A DNA stretch of 64,000 nt, from NCBI RefSeq assembly GCF_020216525.1, contig NZ_JAIWOY010000014.1:1-64000 (forward strand). Direction: 5' to 3'. The position numbers and the translations under genes were made by a program. The notes beneath the pieces are model-generated. The model saw only the letters and a program-made list of their open reading frames with translations. It searched no databases and was not told the DNA's origin. Below, one piece after another: positions 23,871 to 32,165 of the stretch; the stretch's first letter is position 1, and each line of letters begins with the position of its first letter. Origin of the DNA: Nocardioides nematodiphilus (GTDB taxonomy: Bacteria > Actinomycetota > Actinomycetes > Propionibacteriales > Nocardioidaceae).

Positions 23871-24848
23871 ATGCGCGCCGTCGTCGTCAGTGAGCCCGGA
23901 GGGCCGGAGGTCCTCACCGTCGCCGAGGTGCCCGACCTCTCTCCGGGACCCGGCGAGGTCCTGATCGCCGTGGCCGCAGCCGGCCTCAACCGGGCCGACC
24001 TGCTCCAGCGGATGGGGTTCTACCCGCCCCCGCCGGGCGCCTCCGACGTGATCGGCATGGAGGTCAGCGGCACGATCGCCGCGCTGGGCGACGGTGTGAC
24101 GACGTGGCAGGTCGGCGACCGGGTCTGCGCGCTGCTCGCCGGCGGCGGGTACGCCTCGCAGGTCGTCGCGCCCGCCGGTCAGGTGATGCCGATCCCCGAG
24201 GGCATCGAGCTGGTCGAGGCGGCCGCGCTGCCCGAGGTCGCCTGCACGGTGTGGTCCAACGTCTTCATGGTCGGCGCGCTCCAGCCGCACGAGACCTTCC
24301 TCGTCCATGGTGGCGCGGGTGGCATCGGCACGATGGCGATCCAGCTCGCCCACCAGCTCGGGTCGCGGGTCTTCACCACCGCCGGCTCCCCGGAGAAGCG
24401 CGCGCTGTGCGCGAGCCTCGGCGCGGATGTGGTGATCGACTACCGCGAGGAGACCTTCGAGGACGTCATCGCCGACCACACCGACGGCCGCGGCGTCGAC
24501 GTCATCCTCGACAACATGGGCGCCAAGTACCTCGCCCGCAACATCGACGCCCTCACCGACTCCGGCCGGCTGGTCATCATCGGCCTCCAGGGCGGCACCA
24601 CGGCGGAGCTCGACATCAACGCCCTGATGCGCAAGCGCGCCGCCGTCATCGGCACGACGCTGCGCTCGCGCCCGGTCGAGGGCAAGTCCGCGATCTGCGC
24701 CTCCGTCGTGGAGCACGTCTGGCCGCTGGTCGCCGGCGGGTACGTGAAGCCGGTCATCGACGTGGTCCTGCCGCTGGAGAAGGTCGCCGAAGCGCATCGA
24801 CGGATGGAGGCCGGCGAGCACTCCGGCAAGATCCTGCTCTCCCTGTGA
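23871..24848 (+). CDS. NAD(P)H quinone oxidoreductase, PIG3/zinc-free MDR family
   Basis: 325 aa. It has the MDR N-domain (GPGEVLIAVAAAGLNRADLLQRMGFYPPPPGASDVIGMEVSG) and the Rossmann motif HGGAGGIGTMAIQLA near residue 150. Catalytic zinc ligands are absent. RADLLQRxGxYPPPPGAS is characteristic of the PIG3/TED2-like quinone reductases. It reduces quinones or enones with NADPH. Single gene followed closely by the proteasome activator. Confidence 0.92.
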   Translation: MRAVVVSEPGGPEVLTVAEVPDLSPGPGEVLIAVAAAGLNRADLLQRMGFYPPPPGASDVIGMEVSGTIAALGDGVTTWQVGDRVCALLAGGGYASQVVAPAGQVMPIPEGIELVEAAALPEVACTVWSNVFMVGALQPHETFLVHGGAGGIGTMAIQLAHQLGSRVFTTAGSPEKRALCASLGADVVIDYREETFEDVIADHTDGRGVDVILDNMGAKYLARNIDALTDSGRLVIIGLQGGTTAELDINALMRKRAAVIGTTLRSRPVEGKSAICASVVEHVWPLVAGGYVKPVIDVVLPLEKVAEAHRRMEAGEHSGKILLSL

Positions 24849-24882
24849 GGCGCGCTGCGGGCCGCTGGCTAATGTGGGGCGC

Positions 24883-25422
24883 ATGAACGAGGAGCAGCAG
24901 GTGATGGTGGTCGGTCCCGACGGACAGCCGGCGTCGGTGACGCCTGCTGAGCAGGAGGCTCGCGACATCACCGAGCTGGTGGAGCAGCCCGCGAAGGTGA
25001 TGCGGATCGGCGCGATGATCCGCCAGCTCCTCGAGGAGGTGAAGTCGGCGCCGCTCGACGAGGCCTCGCGCAACCGGCTCAAGGAGATCCACCAGTCCTC
25101 CATCAAGGAGCTGGAGTCGGGCCTGGCGCCCGAGCTGGTCGAGGAGCTCGACCGGCTCAGCCTGCCGTTCACCGAGGACCACACCCCGAGCGAGGCCGAG
25201 CTGCGGATCGCACAGGCGCAGCTGGTGGGCTGGCTCGAGGGTCTCTTCCACGGCATCCAGACCGCGATCTACGCCCAGCAGGTGGCGGCGCGGGCCCAGT
25301 TCGAGCAGATCCGTCGCGGTCTTCCCGCCGGGATGAGCGCGGAGATCCCGGGGATGCCGCAGACCGGTGCCCAGCAGCAGGCGCAGCCCGAGCAGGGCGG
25401 CAACAACGGGCTCTACCTCTGA
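24883..25422 (+). CDS. bpa: bacterial proteasome activator (Bpa/PafE)
   Basis: 179 aa. A four-helix core (ITELVEQPAKVMRIGAMIRQLLEEV, LEEVKSAPLDEASRNRLKEIHQSSIKELESGL, LVGWLEGLFHGIQTAIYAQQ) matches the ring-forming ATP-independent proteasome activator known from Mycobacterium. The C-terminus is GLYL, equivalent to the GQYL that docks into and opens the 20S alpha ring. A flexible Gln/Pro-rich linker precedes it. It implies that the organism encodes a proteasome. The 3' end is convergent with chrA, 1 bp apart. Confidence 0.92.
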   Translation: MNEEQQVMVVGPDGQPASVTPAEQEARDITELVEQPAKVMRIGAMIRQLLEEVKSAPLDEASRNRLKEIHQSSIKELESGLAPELVEELDRLSLPFTEDHTPSEAELRIAQAQLVGWLEGLFHGIQTAIYAQQVAARAQFEQIRRGLPAGMSAEIPGMPQTGAQQQAQPEQGGNNGLYL

Positions 25423-25423
25423 C

Positions 25424-26515
25424 TCAGTAGAGGAGCAGGCCCGCGGCGGCGGCGAGCAGCAGGGTCGTCACCACGCCGCGCCGCAGCGCGAGCAGCAGCA
25501 CGAAGGCGCCGGCGAGCACGCCGAGCTGCCAGTGCAGCTCCAGCGCCCGCCCGAGCACGATCGCGGAGCCGAGGATCGCGCCGATCGCCGCCGGGCCGGC
25601 GCCGTCGAGCACGGCCCGCGCCGGCTTCCAGGCGCGGATCCGGTCGAAGTGCCGGCCGCCGAGGAGCACGAAGACGAACGACGGCGCGAACGCCACGGCG
25701 TCGGCCAGCAGCGCCCCGCCGAGCCCGCCCGCCGCGTAGCCGACGACGGCGACGGTGTGGGTGACCGGGCCCGGGGTGATCTGCCCGAGCGCGACCGCGT
25801 TGAGGAACTGCTCGCCGCTCAGCCAGCCGTGGCGCGTGACCGCGTCGGTCTGCATCAGCGGGATGATGACGAAGCCGCCGCCGTAAGACAGGGCGCCCAC
25901 CTTGAAGCCGAGCCACAGCAGCGCCAGCGGCGGCGCGACGCCGTGCCGGCTCCGCTCCCACCACGCCCGCATCGCGGGCGCCTGCTGCACCATCAGCTCG
26001 ACCAGCCCGCACGCCAGCAGCACCACGACGACCCAGGCGCCGATCAGCGGCGTCGCGGCCAGACCGGCGAGCGCGTACGCGACCCAGCGGGCCCGCGAGA
26101 CCGTACGGGCCCACGACGAGGGCGCCAGCGACCAGCCCGCCGCGACCGCCACGGCCGGGACCGCGGCGCCGGCACCGGCGCCCAGGGCGAGCACCCAGTG
26201 CGGCGGCTCGCCGCTGAGGAACACCGCGGCCAACGCCACGATGATCGCCAGGCCGGGCAGGATGAACGCGAGCCCGCCGACCAGTGCTCCGCGCGCCCCG
26301 GCCACCCGCCAGGCCGTGTAGATCGCGAGCTGCGTGGACGACGGCCCGGGCAGCAGGTTGCAGGTCGCGACCGCGTCCTCGAACTCGTCGGCCTCGAGCC
26401 AGCCCTCCCGCTCGACGGTGAGCTCGCGCAGCATCCGGATGTGCGCCGGCGGGCCACCGAAGCCCAGCACGCCGATGCGTCCCCAGGAGCGCAGCACGGT
26501 CGCGAGCGGTGTCAC
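25424..26515 (-). CDS. chrA: chromate ion transporter family protein
   Basis: 363 aa with two homologous CHR halves. The signature of each half is visible: LGFGGPPAHIRMLRELTVEREGWL with ATCNLLPGPSSTQLAIYTAWR in the first, LSYGGGFVIIPLMQTDAV with ALGQITPGPVTHTVAVVGY in the second. About 10 membrane helices. The family exports chromate by proton or sulfate exchange. The GTG at 26515 was preferred. A longer ATG reading from 26563 would overlap the divergent gene. Confidence 0.9.
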   Translation of the reverse strand: MTPLATVLRSWGRIGVLGFGGPPAHIRMLRELTVEREGWLEADEFEDAVATCNLLPGPSSTQLAIYTAWRVAGARGALVGGLAFILPGLAIIVALAAVFLSGEPPHWVLALGAGAGAAVPAVAVAAGWSLAPSSWARTVSRARWVAYALAGLAATPLIGAWVVVVLLACGLVELMVQQAPAMRAWWERSRHGVAPPLALLWLGFKVGALSYGGGFVIIPLMQTDAVTRHGWLSGEQFLNAVALGQITPGPVTHTVAVVGYAAGGLGGALLADAVAFAPSFVFVLLGGRHFDRIRAWKPARAVLDGAGPAAIGAILGSAIVLGRALELHWQLGVLAGAFVLLLALRRGVVTTLLLAAAAGLLLY

Positions 26516-26538
26516 GGGCGTGAGGCTAGCGGCTCCCC

Positions 26539-27339
26539 ATGACCACCACGTTATGGTCCACAACCGTGACCCTCACGCACCTGGCCCCGTGGGCTGACGA
26601 CCGCGGCAACGTCATCGAGTACGACGGCCCACCGCGCGCGGACGTCGCCGTCACGTTCCACGGCAGCAACAACAGGCTGGTGGTCGACGCCAAGGCCAAG
26701 ATCGCGCCCGGCGCGTGGAACTTCACCTTCAGCAGCAACAACGGCCTGATCAAGCTCGGCGCGGGCCCCCGGCTCATCCGCCCCTCGGTACGGGTCGGCG
26801 AGGACGCGCGGGTGCTGATCGGGCGCAACGTCAACTCGACGGGCAAGGTGATCATCACCGCGGCCGAGGGTGCGACGGTCCGGATCGGGCGCGGCGGGCT
26901 GATCGCCAGCCAGGTCGAGATCCGCGCCGACGACGCGCACGCCATCTTCGACGTGCGGACCGGCCAGCGGGTCAACCACAGCCGCGACATCGTCATCGGC
27001 CCGCACGTGTGGCTCGCCGGCCAGGTCGTGGTGCTCGGCGGCGTCACGATCGGTGAGGGCAGCGTGGTGGGCGTCGGCAGCGTGGTGACCCGCTCCCTGC
27101 CGAACAACGTCGTCGCGGTCGGCTCCCCGGCAGCCGTGGTGCGCCGCGACATCGGGTGGGAGCCCGACCCGCTGATCCGCGAGCCCTACTACAAGCCCGA
27201 TGCGAGCACGGTCACGAAGTCCGAGTTCTGGCGGCCCACCGGCGACCCGGCCGCGTTCGGCCACGAGTTCGCGGCACCCGCCCGTACGCCCTGGGTCCGG
27301 CGCCTGCGACGCGCCCTCATGCGTCGATCAGTCGGCTAA
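26539..27339 (+). CDS. acyltransferase with left-handed beta-helix (hexapeptide repeat)
   Basis: 266 aa. Hexapeptide-type repeats from residue 90 (VLIGRNVNSTGKVIIT, VRIGRGGLIASQVEIRADDAHAIFD) lead into the catalytic turn QRVNHSRDIVIGPHVWLAGQVVVLGG, TIGEGSVVGVGSVVTRSLPNNVVAVGSPAAVVR. This is a typical maltose/galactoside-acetyltransferase-like C-terminus. It probably acetylates a glycan or small sugar. Divergent from chrA by 23 bp; start could also be the GTG at 26566. Confidence 0.85.
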   Translation: MTTTLWSTTVTLTHLAPWADDRGNVIEYDGPPRADVAVTFHGSNNRLVVDAKAKIAPGAWNFTFSSNNGLIKLGAGPRLIRPSVRVGEDARVLIGRNVNSTGKVIITAAEGATVRIGRGGLIASQVEIRADDAHAIFDVRTGQRVNHSRDIVIGPHVWLAGQVVVLGGVTIGEGSVVGVGSVVTRSLPNNVVAVGSPAAVVRRDIGWEPDPLIREPYYKPDASTVTKSEFWRPTGDPAAFGHEFAAPARTPWVRRLRRALMRRSVG

Positions 27340-27390
27340 AACCCGTCCGCGGTCCTTGTGACCCAGGGCACAGCACGTCACGATGTGCCC

Positions 27391-29007
27391 ATGCTGGGAC
27401 TGATGCAGGACGCGCCGCTGACCACCACCGCGATCCTCGAGCGTGGCGAGAAGGTCTACGCCACCCGCGAGATCGTCACCAGGACCGCGACCGGGATCCA
27501 TCGTGCGACCTTCGCGGACCTGGGCGTGGAGGTACGCAGGCAGGCGACCGTCCTGGACCGGCTCGGGATCTCCGCCGACGGCCGGGTGGCGAGCTTCGCG
27601 TGGAACACCTTCCGCCACCTGGCGCTCTACTACTCCGTCCCCGGCACCGGCCGCGTGCTGCACACCGGCAACATCCGCTACTTCCCCGAGCAGCTCGTCT
27701 ACACGTTCAACCACGCCGAGGACGAGGCCGTCTTCGTCGACCGGTCGCTGCTCGGCCTGCTCGCCCCGATGCTGCCCCAGCTGACCACGCTCAAGCACGT
27801 CATCGTGATGGACGACGGCGTGCCGACCCCCATTCCCGACGACCCGCGGATCAAGCTGTACGAGGAGCTGCTCGCCGACGCCGAGCCCGCCGACCTGCGC
27901 GGGCGCGTCACGGACGAGTTCACCGCCGCGGGGATCTGCTACACCTCCGGCACCACCGGCAATCCCAAGGGCGTCGTCTACACCCACCGCTCCCAGTGGC
28001 TGCATGCGATCGCCTCGCTGGCCAGCAGCGTCTTCGGGATGACCGACGCGGACCGGCTGCTGCCGGTCGTACCGCTCTTCCACGCCAACGCCTGGGGCTT
28101 CGCGCACTCCCCGCTGATGGGCGGCGCCTCGCTGATCATGCCCGGGCCGGACCTGTCGCCGGGAAGCATCCTCAGCCTGATCGCCGCCGAGAAGGTCACC
28201 GTCACCGCCGGGGTGCCGACGATCTGGATGGGTGCGATCCCGCTGCTCAAGGACCACGACCTGTCCACGCTGCGGGGGGTCATCTGCGGCGGGTCGGCGG
28301 TCCCGGTCTCGCTCAGCGAGGCGTGGCGCGAGGCGATCGGCGTCCCGATCACGCAGGCCTGGGGCATGACCGAGATGTCGCCGCTCGGCTCGGTCACCCA
28401 GCTGCGCAGCGAGGTCGCCACGATGGAGCAGGAGGTCGAGACCCGTGCCACCGCCGGTCTGATCGCGCCCGGCGTCCAGGCGCGGATCGTGGACGCCATC
28501 ACCCGCGAGGAGAAGCCGTGGGACGGCGAGGCCACCGGTGACCTCGAGGTCACCGGCCCCTGGGTGGTGCGGCAGTACTACAAGACGGACGAGCCCGGCG
28601 ACTCGTTCTCCCCCGACGGCTGGCTGCGTACGGGCGACGTCGCGGCGATCACGCCGCTGGGCTACATCAAGATCGTCGACCGTACGAAGGACCTGGTGAA
28701 GTCCGGTGGGGAGTGGATCTCCTCGGTCGACCTGGAGAACCAGATCATGGGCCACCCGGCGGTCAAGGAGGCCGCGGTGATCGCGCTGCCGCACCCCAAG
28801 TGGGGCGAGCGGCCGTTCGCCTGCGTGGTGGTCCGGGAGGGCGCCACCCTCGAGCGCGAGGAGCTGCTCGGCTGGCTCACGGAGCGGGTCGGCAAGTGGC
28901 AGGTCCCGGACGACGTGGCGTTCATCGACGAGGTCCCGAAGACGTCGGTCGGCAAGTTCTCCAAGAAGACCCTGCGTGAGCAGTTCTCCGACCGCAGCCT
29001 CGGGTGA
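27391..29007 (+). CDS. long-chain fatty-acid-CoA ligase (ANL superfamily)
   Basis: 538 aa. AMP-binding motifs are complete: P-loop YTSGTTGNPKGVVYTH near 190, AWGMTEMSPLGSV near 325, the hinge GYIKIVDRTKDLVKSGGEWIS near 430 and the C-terminal catalytic Lys in TSVGKFSKKTLR. The YFPEQLVYTFNHAEDEAVF and HANAWGFAHSPLMGGASLI blocks are typical of medium/long-chain acyl-CoA synthetases. It activates fatty acids for degradation or lipid assembly. Followed 19 bp later by a VOC protein. Confidence 0.93.
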   Translation: MLGLMQDAPLTTTAILERGEKVYATREIVTRTATGIHRATFADLGVEVRRQATVLDRLGISADGRVASFAWNTFRHLALYYSVPGTGRVLHTGNIRYFPEQLVYTFNHAEDEAVFVDRSLLGLLAPMLPQLTTLKHVIVMDDGVPTPIPDDPRIKLYEELLADAEPADLRGRVTDEFTAAGICYTSGTTGNPKGVVYTHRSQWLHAIASLASSVFGMTDADRLLPVVPLFHANAWGFAHSPLMGGASLIMPGPDLSPGSILSLIAAEKVTVTAGVPTIWMGAIPLLKDHDLSTLRGVICGGSAVPVSLSEAWREAIGVPITQAWGMTEMSPLGSVTQLRSEVATMEQEVETRATAGLIAPGVQARIVDAITREEKPWDGEATGDLEVTGPWVVRQYYKTDEPGDSFSPDGWLRTGDVAAITPLGYIKIVDRTKDLVKSGGEWISSVDLENQIMGHPAVKEAAVIALPHPKWGERPFACVVVREGATLEREELLGWLTERVGKWQVPDDVAFIDEVPKTSVGKFSKKTLREQFSDRSLG

Positions 29008-29026
29008 AGAGGGCTAGCGTCGAGAC

Positions 29027-29437
29027 ATGGGATCGAACCTCAACCCGTATCTGTCCTTCCGCTCCGAGGCCCGCGCGGCCATGGAGTTCTACCAGTCGGT
29101 CCTGGGTGGTGAGCTCAACGTCTTCACCTTCGCCGAGTCCGGCTACGAGGAGGGTGGGGACGGCGTGATGCACGCGTCGCTCCAGACCCCGTCGGGCTAC
29201 ACGATCTTCGCCGCCGACACCCCGGCGCCCATGGAGCTGGCGACCGGCTCGCAGGTCACGCTCTCCATCTCGGGCGACGCCGAGTCGGCCGACGAGCTGC
29301 GCGGCTACTTCGCCGCGCTCTCCGAGGGCGGCGAGGTCCGGATGCCGCTGGGCATCCAGTCCTGGGGCGACGAGTTCGGGATGATCACCGACACGTTCGG
29401 GATCGCCTGGATGGTGAACATCTCCGGCGGTCGCTAG
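29027..29437 (+). CDS. VOC family protein, PhnB-like
   Basis: 136 aa. MGSNLNPYLSFRSEARAAMEFYQSVLGGELNVFTF and DEFGMITDTFGIAWMVNIS are hallmarks of the PhnB/YjdN-type glyoxalase-fold proteins of unknown enzymatic role. Cytoplasmic, dimeric by family. Its stop is 5 bp from the convergent P450 stop. Confidence 0.88.
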   Translation: MGSNLNPYLSFRSEARAAMEFYQSVLGGELNVFTFAESGYEEGGDGVMHASLQTPSGYTIFAADTPAPMELATGSQVTLSISGDAESADELRGYFAALSEGGEVRMPLGIQSWGDEFGMITDTFGIAWMVNISGGR

Positions 29438-29441
29438 CCCA

Positions 29442-30788
29442 TCACCGCAGCCGCGCCGGCAGCGTCTCGTACCCGCGCAGGATGCGGGTGGGGCGCCGCT
29501 TCGCGCCGGGCGCGATCGCCAGGTCGGGGAAGCGCTCGAAGAGCATCCGCAGGCCGACCTCGCCCTCCATCCGCGCGAGCGCGGCGCCGAGGCAGTAGTG
29601 CCGCCCTGCGGAGAACGAGACGTGGTCCTTGGCGTTCTCGCGGGTGACGTCGAAGCTCGCCGGGTCGGTGAAGACCTTCGGGTCGCGGTTGGCCGCGGCC
29701 AGCACGGTCGTGACGAGCCCGCCGGCCGCGACCCTGGTGCCCGCGACCTCGGTGTCGACCGAGGCGATCCGGCCGGTGAGCAGAACCGGCGGGTCGAAGC
29801 GCAGGATCTCGTCGGTGGCGTTGGCCCACAGCGTCGGGTCCTGGCGCACCATCGCGAGCTGGTCGGGGTGGTCGTGCAGCAGCTTGATGCCGTTGCCGAG
29901 CAGGTTCACGGTGGTCTCGAAGCCGGCAGCGAGCACGAGGCCGGCGGTCGACTTGAGCTCGTGCGGCGTGAGGCCGACACCGTCCTCCTGGGCGGCGAGC
30001 AGCTCGCTGAGCAGGTTGTCCTCGGGGTTGAGCCGCAGCTTCTCCAGGTGGTCGGTGAGCCAGGCGTCGAACTCCTTCAACCCGTCCTCCACCTGGGAGA
30101 ACGTCCGCCAGTCGAGGCCCAGGTCGAGGCTCGGCGCGGCTGCGGTGCCGAACTCGAGGACCTTGGTGCGGTCCTCCATCGGCACGCCGAGGATCTCGGC
30201 GATGACGGTGACCGGCAGGAGCGCGCAGTACGTCTCGACCAGGTCGATCGGCTCGCCGCCGGGAGTGTCGGCGAGTCGTTTCTCCAGGTCGTCGAGCAGG
30301 CCGGCAGCGATCTCCTCGGTGCGGCTGGTGAGGCGCTGCACGGCCTTCACCGAGAAGACCCGGGTGACGAGCTTGCGGTAGCGGGTGTGGTCCGGCGGGT
30401 CGGTGACCAGCAGCGAGGGCGGTTCGACCGGGCTGATCACCTCGATCGCGGACCAGCGCGCGATCTTCGCCAGCGCGCCGGCGGCCGCGCTCGGCATGCC
30501 GGTGTGGAAGTCGGCGCTGGTCAGGACCTCCTTGACCGCCGCGTGGTCGACCGCCATCTGGGTGAGCCGGCCGCGATAGATCGGGCCGTGCGCACGGGCC
30601 TCCTCGAAGAGGTCGAGCAGCTCGAAGGTGTGCGCGCCGGGCGCCTTGGCGATGAGGATGCCCTGGAGGTCGCCCCGCTTGGCGGCGGAGCGGAAGTACG
30701 CCCGCGGCAGCACGTGGCCGGCGCCCCAGCGCACCGGCTTCTTCACCCGGTCCACGACCGGCTTCACGACGGGATCGAGCAGAGACAT
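29442..30788 (-). CDS. cytochrome P450
   Basis: 448 aa. I-helix LVLAAGFETTVNLLG, ExxR in TDEILRFDPP, heme loop SFSAGRHYCLGAALAR with Cys 399 are visible. The N-terminus (about 40 residues with RVKKPVRWGAGHVLPRAYF) is longer than in soluble class I P450s. A GGAGGAG site precedes the ATG. No ferredoxin gene is adjacent, so it must use a redox partner from elsewhere, possibly the chain at 3575-4980. It is divergent from a TetR gene that probably represses it. Substrate unknown. Confidence 0.92.
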   Translation of the reverse strand: MSLLDPVVKPVVDRVKKPVRWGAGHVLPRAYFRSAAKRGDLQGILIAKAPGAHTFELLDLFEEARAHGPIYRGRLTQMAVDHAAVKEVLTSADFHTGMPSAAAGALAKIARWSAIEVISPVEPPSLLVTDPPDHTRYRKLVTRVFSVKAVQRLTSRTEEIAAGLLDDLEKRLADTPGGEPIDLVETYCALLPVTVIAEILGVPMEDRTKVLEFGTAAAPSLDLGLDWRTFSQVEDGLKEFDAWLTDHLEKLRLNPEDNLLSELLAAQEDGVGLTPHELKSTAGLVLAAGFETTVNLLGNGIKLLHDHPDQLAMVRQDPTLWANATDEILRFDPPVLLTGRIASVDTEVAGTRVAAGGLVTTVLAAANRDPKVFTDPASFDVTRENAKDHVSFSAGRHYCLGAALARMEGEVGLRMLFERFPDLAIAPGAKRRPTRILRGYETLPARLR

Positions 30789-30807
30789 GGTGGCTCCTCC
30801 TGAGGGG

Positions 30808-30825
30808 TGGTACGCGGCCGTACCA
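30808..30825. promoter_or_regulatory. putative TetR operator upstream of the P450
   Basis: TGGTACG at 30808-30814 and CGTACCA at 30819-30825 form a perfect 7-bp dyad with a 4-bp centre, 20 bp upstream of the P450 start in the divergent gap to the TetR gene. This is the size and position expected for a TetR site. Confidence 0.5.
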
Positions 30826-30975
30826 GTGCTTCTGTCGAAACTACCCCCCTCGTGGGGATCTGGCCAGGGGTGCGCGCGAAGACGACCCGCCTGCACGCTG
30901 CGCGCTCCCGGCCTGCTCGCTCGGCACGCCGGTTCAGGCTCGGCGGCCTGGGCTTGCGCCGCCTAAGGTGAGCGC

Positions 30976-31557
30976 GTGACCGTCACCGCAGTCGACAACC
31001 GGACCCGGCTCCTCGCCGGGCTGTCGGAGGCACTGCGCGAGCGCTCGTACGCGGAGCTGACGGTCGCCGACGTGGTCCGGCACGCGCACACGTCCAAGCG
31101 GACCTTCTACGAGCAGTTCGCCGACAAGCACGACTGCTTCGTCGCGCTGCTGCGGCTCTCCAACGAGGAGCTGAGCAGCAGCATCGCGGCAGCCGTCGAC
31201 CCCGCGGCGCCGTGGCAGGACCAGATCCGCCAGGGCGTCGGCGCGCTGCTGAGCCTGGTGCAGGCCGAGCCGCACCTGTTCCTCAACTGGTTCCGCGCCG
31301 TGCCCGCGCTGGGCGACGAGGGCCGTGAGCTCGTCCGGGCCGGGATGGCGGTCTTCGTCGACCTGATGCAGGCACTCGCGGACACGCCCGACCTGCAGCG
31401 CGCGGGCGTACGACCGCCGACCCGCGAGCTCGGCATCATCGTCTTCGGTGGTCTGCGCGAGCTGATCGCGACCGCGCTCGAGGAGGGTCGCGAGCCCGAG
31501 ACGCTCGTCGAGGCGGCCAGTGACGCGGTCAGCGCGCTGCTGGCGCCGCGAGCCTGA
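30976..31557 (+). CDS. TetR family regulator
   Basis: 193 aa from a GTG. The N-terminal HTH (LRERSYAELTVADVVRHAHTSKRTFYEQFADKHDCFVALL) is followed by a helical ligand domain with FLNWFRAVPALGDEGRELV. Divergent from the P450 at 29442-30788, with a palindrome in the shared promoter region. The inducer is probably related to the P450 substrate. Confidence 0.88.
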   Translation: MTVTAVDNRTRLLAGLSEALRERSYAELTVADVVRHAHTSKRTFYEQFADKHDCFVALLRLSNEELSSSIAAAVDPAAPWQDQIRQGVGALLSLVQAEPHLFLNWFRAVPALGDEGRELVRAGMAVFVDLMQALADTPDLQRAGVRPPTRELGIIVFGGLRELIATALEEGREPETLVEAASDAVSALLAPRA

Positions 31558-32154
31558 TCAGGCCAGCCGACCGCCATAGTCAGGCAGCTTGTACGTCCGA
31601 CCGGTGTACGGGCCCGTGAGGTCGCTGGTGTTGTTGCCGATGTCGGCGACGATCGTCAGGCCGAGCGTGCGGGTGATCCGGGTGCGGTGCCGCGACTTCT
31701 CGTGCACCAGGCCCTCCCCCGCCCGGCGGCCGAACACCTTGTCGTAGCGGAAGCCGCCCTTGCGGAGGACGGGGTCGATCATGGCGAGATCGCGCTTGAA
31801 ACGGCCGGTCACGAAGAAGACGTGCATGCCCAGGGCCGCGGCGTGGGCCGCGACCCGGCGGGTCCGGTAGACCGGCCTGGCCCAGTCGTAGTGCGTCTGG
31901 ATCGACGTGTTGTCGATGTCCAGGACGATCGCCAGCGTGCGCGGGTCGGCCTTCGCGGCCCGGGCGTCGAGGTAGCGGTTGGCGCCGTGCAGGGCGACGC
32001 CCACGTCGGCGAGCCACTGAGCCTTCGACGGCAGGCCCGTGCGGGCGTGCGCGGACGCGGGTGCCGGATCGCCGCCGGCCGCGAGCGCGCTCGCGGGCGT
32101 GAGCAGCGACGCCGCCAGCGTCAGTCCGAGGAGGGCAGCATGAAGGCGCGACAT
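31558..32154 (-). CDS. secreted HAD-superfamily acid phosphatase-like protein
   Basis: 198 aa. A signal peptide MSRLHAALLGLTLAASLLTPASALAAG is followed by an HAD domain: motif I VLDIDNTSI (nucleophile Asp, DxDxT), motif II FFVTGR, conserved Lys in FRYDKVFGRR and motif III ADIGNNTSDL. It resembles the class B / HAD-IIIB acid phosphatases acting on organic phosphates outside the cell. Position +2 of motif I carries Asp as in active phosphatases. Convergent with the TetR gene, directly abutting. Confidence 0.85.
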   Translation of the reverse strand: MSRLHAALLGLTLAASLLTPASALAAGGDPAPASAHARTGLPSKAQWLADVGVALHGANRYLDARAAKADPRTLAIVLDIDNTSIQTHYDWARPVYRTRRVAAHAAALGMHVFFVTGRFKRDLAMIDPVLRKGGFRYDKVFGRRAGEGLVHEKSRHRTRITRTLGLTIVADIGNNTSDLTGPYTGRTYKLPDYGGRLA

Positions 32155-32165
32155 GTCGACCGACC

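Noticed and set aside
26524..26563. Upstream ATG extension of chrA
   Set aside because: It would overlap the divergent acyltransferase start and adds a tryptophan-rich segment not seen in the CHR family.
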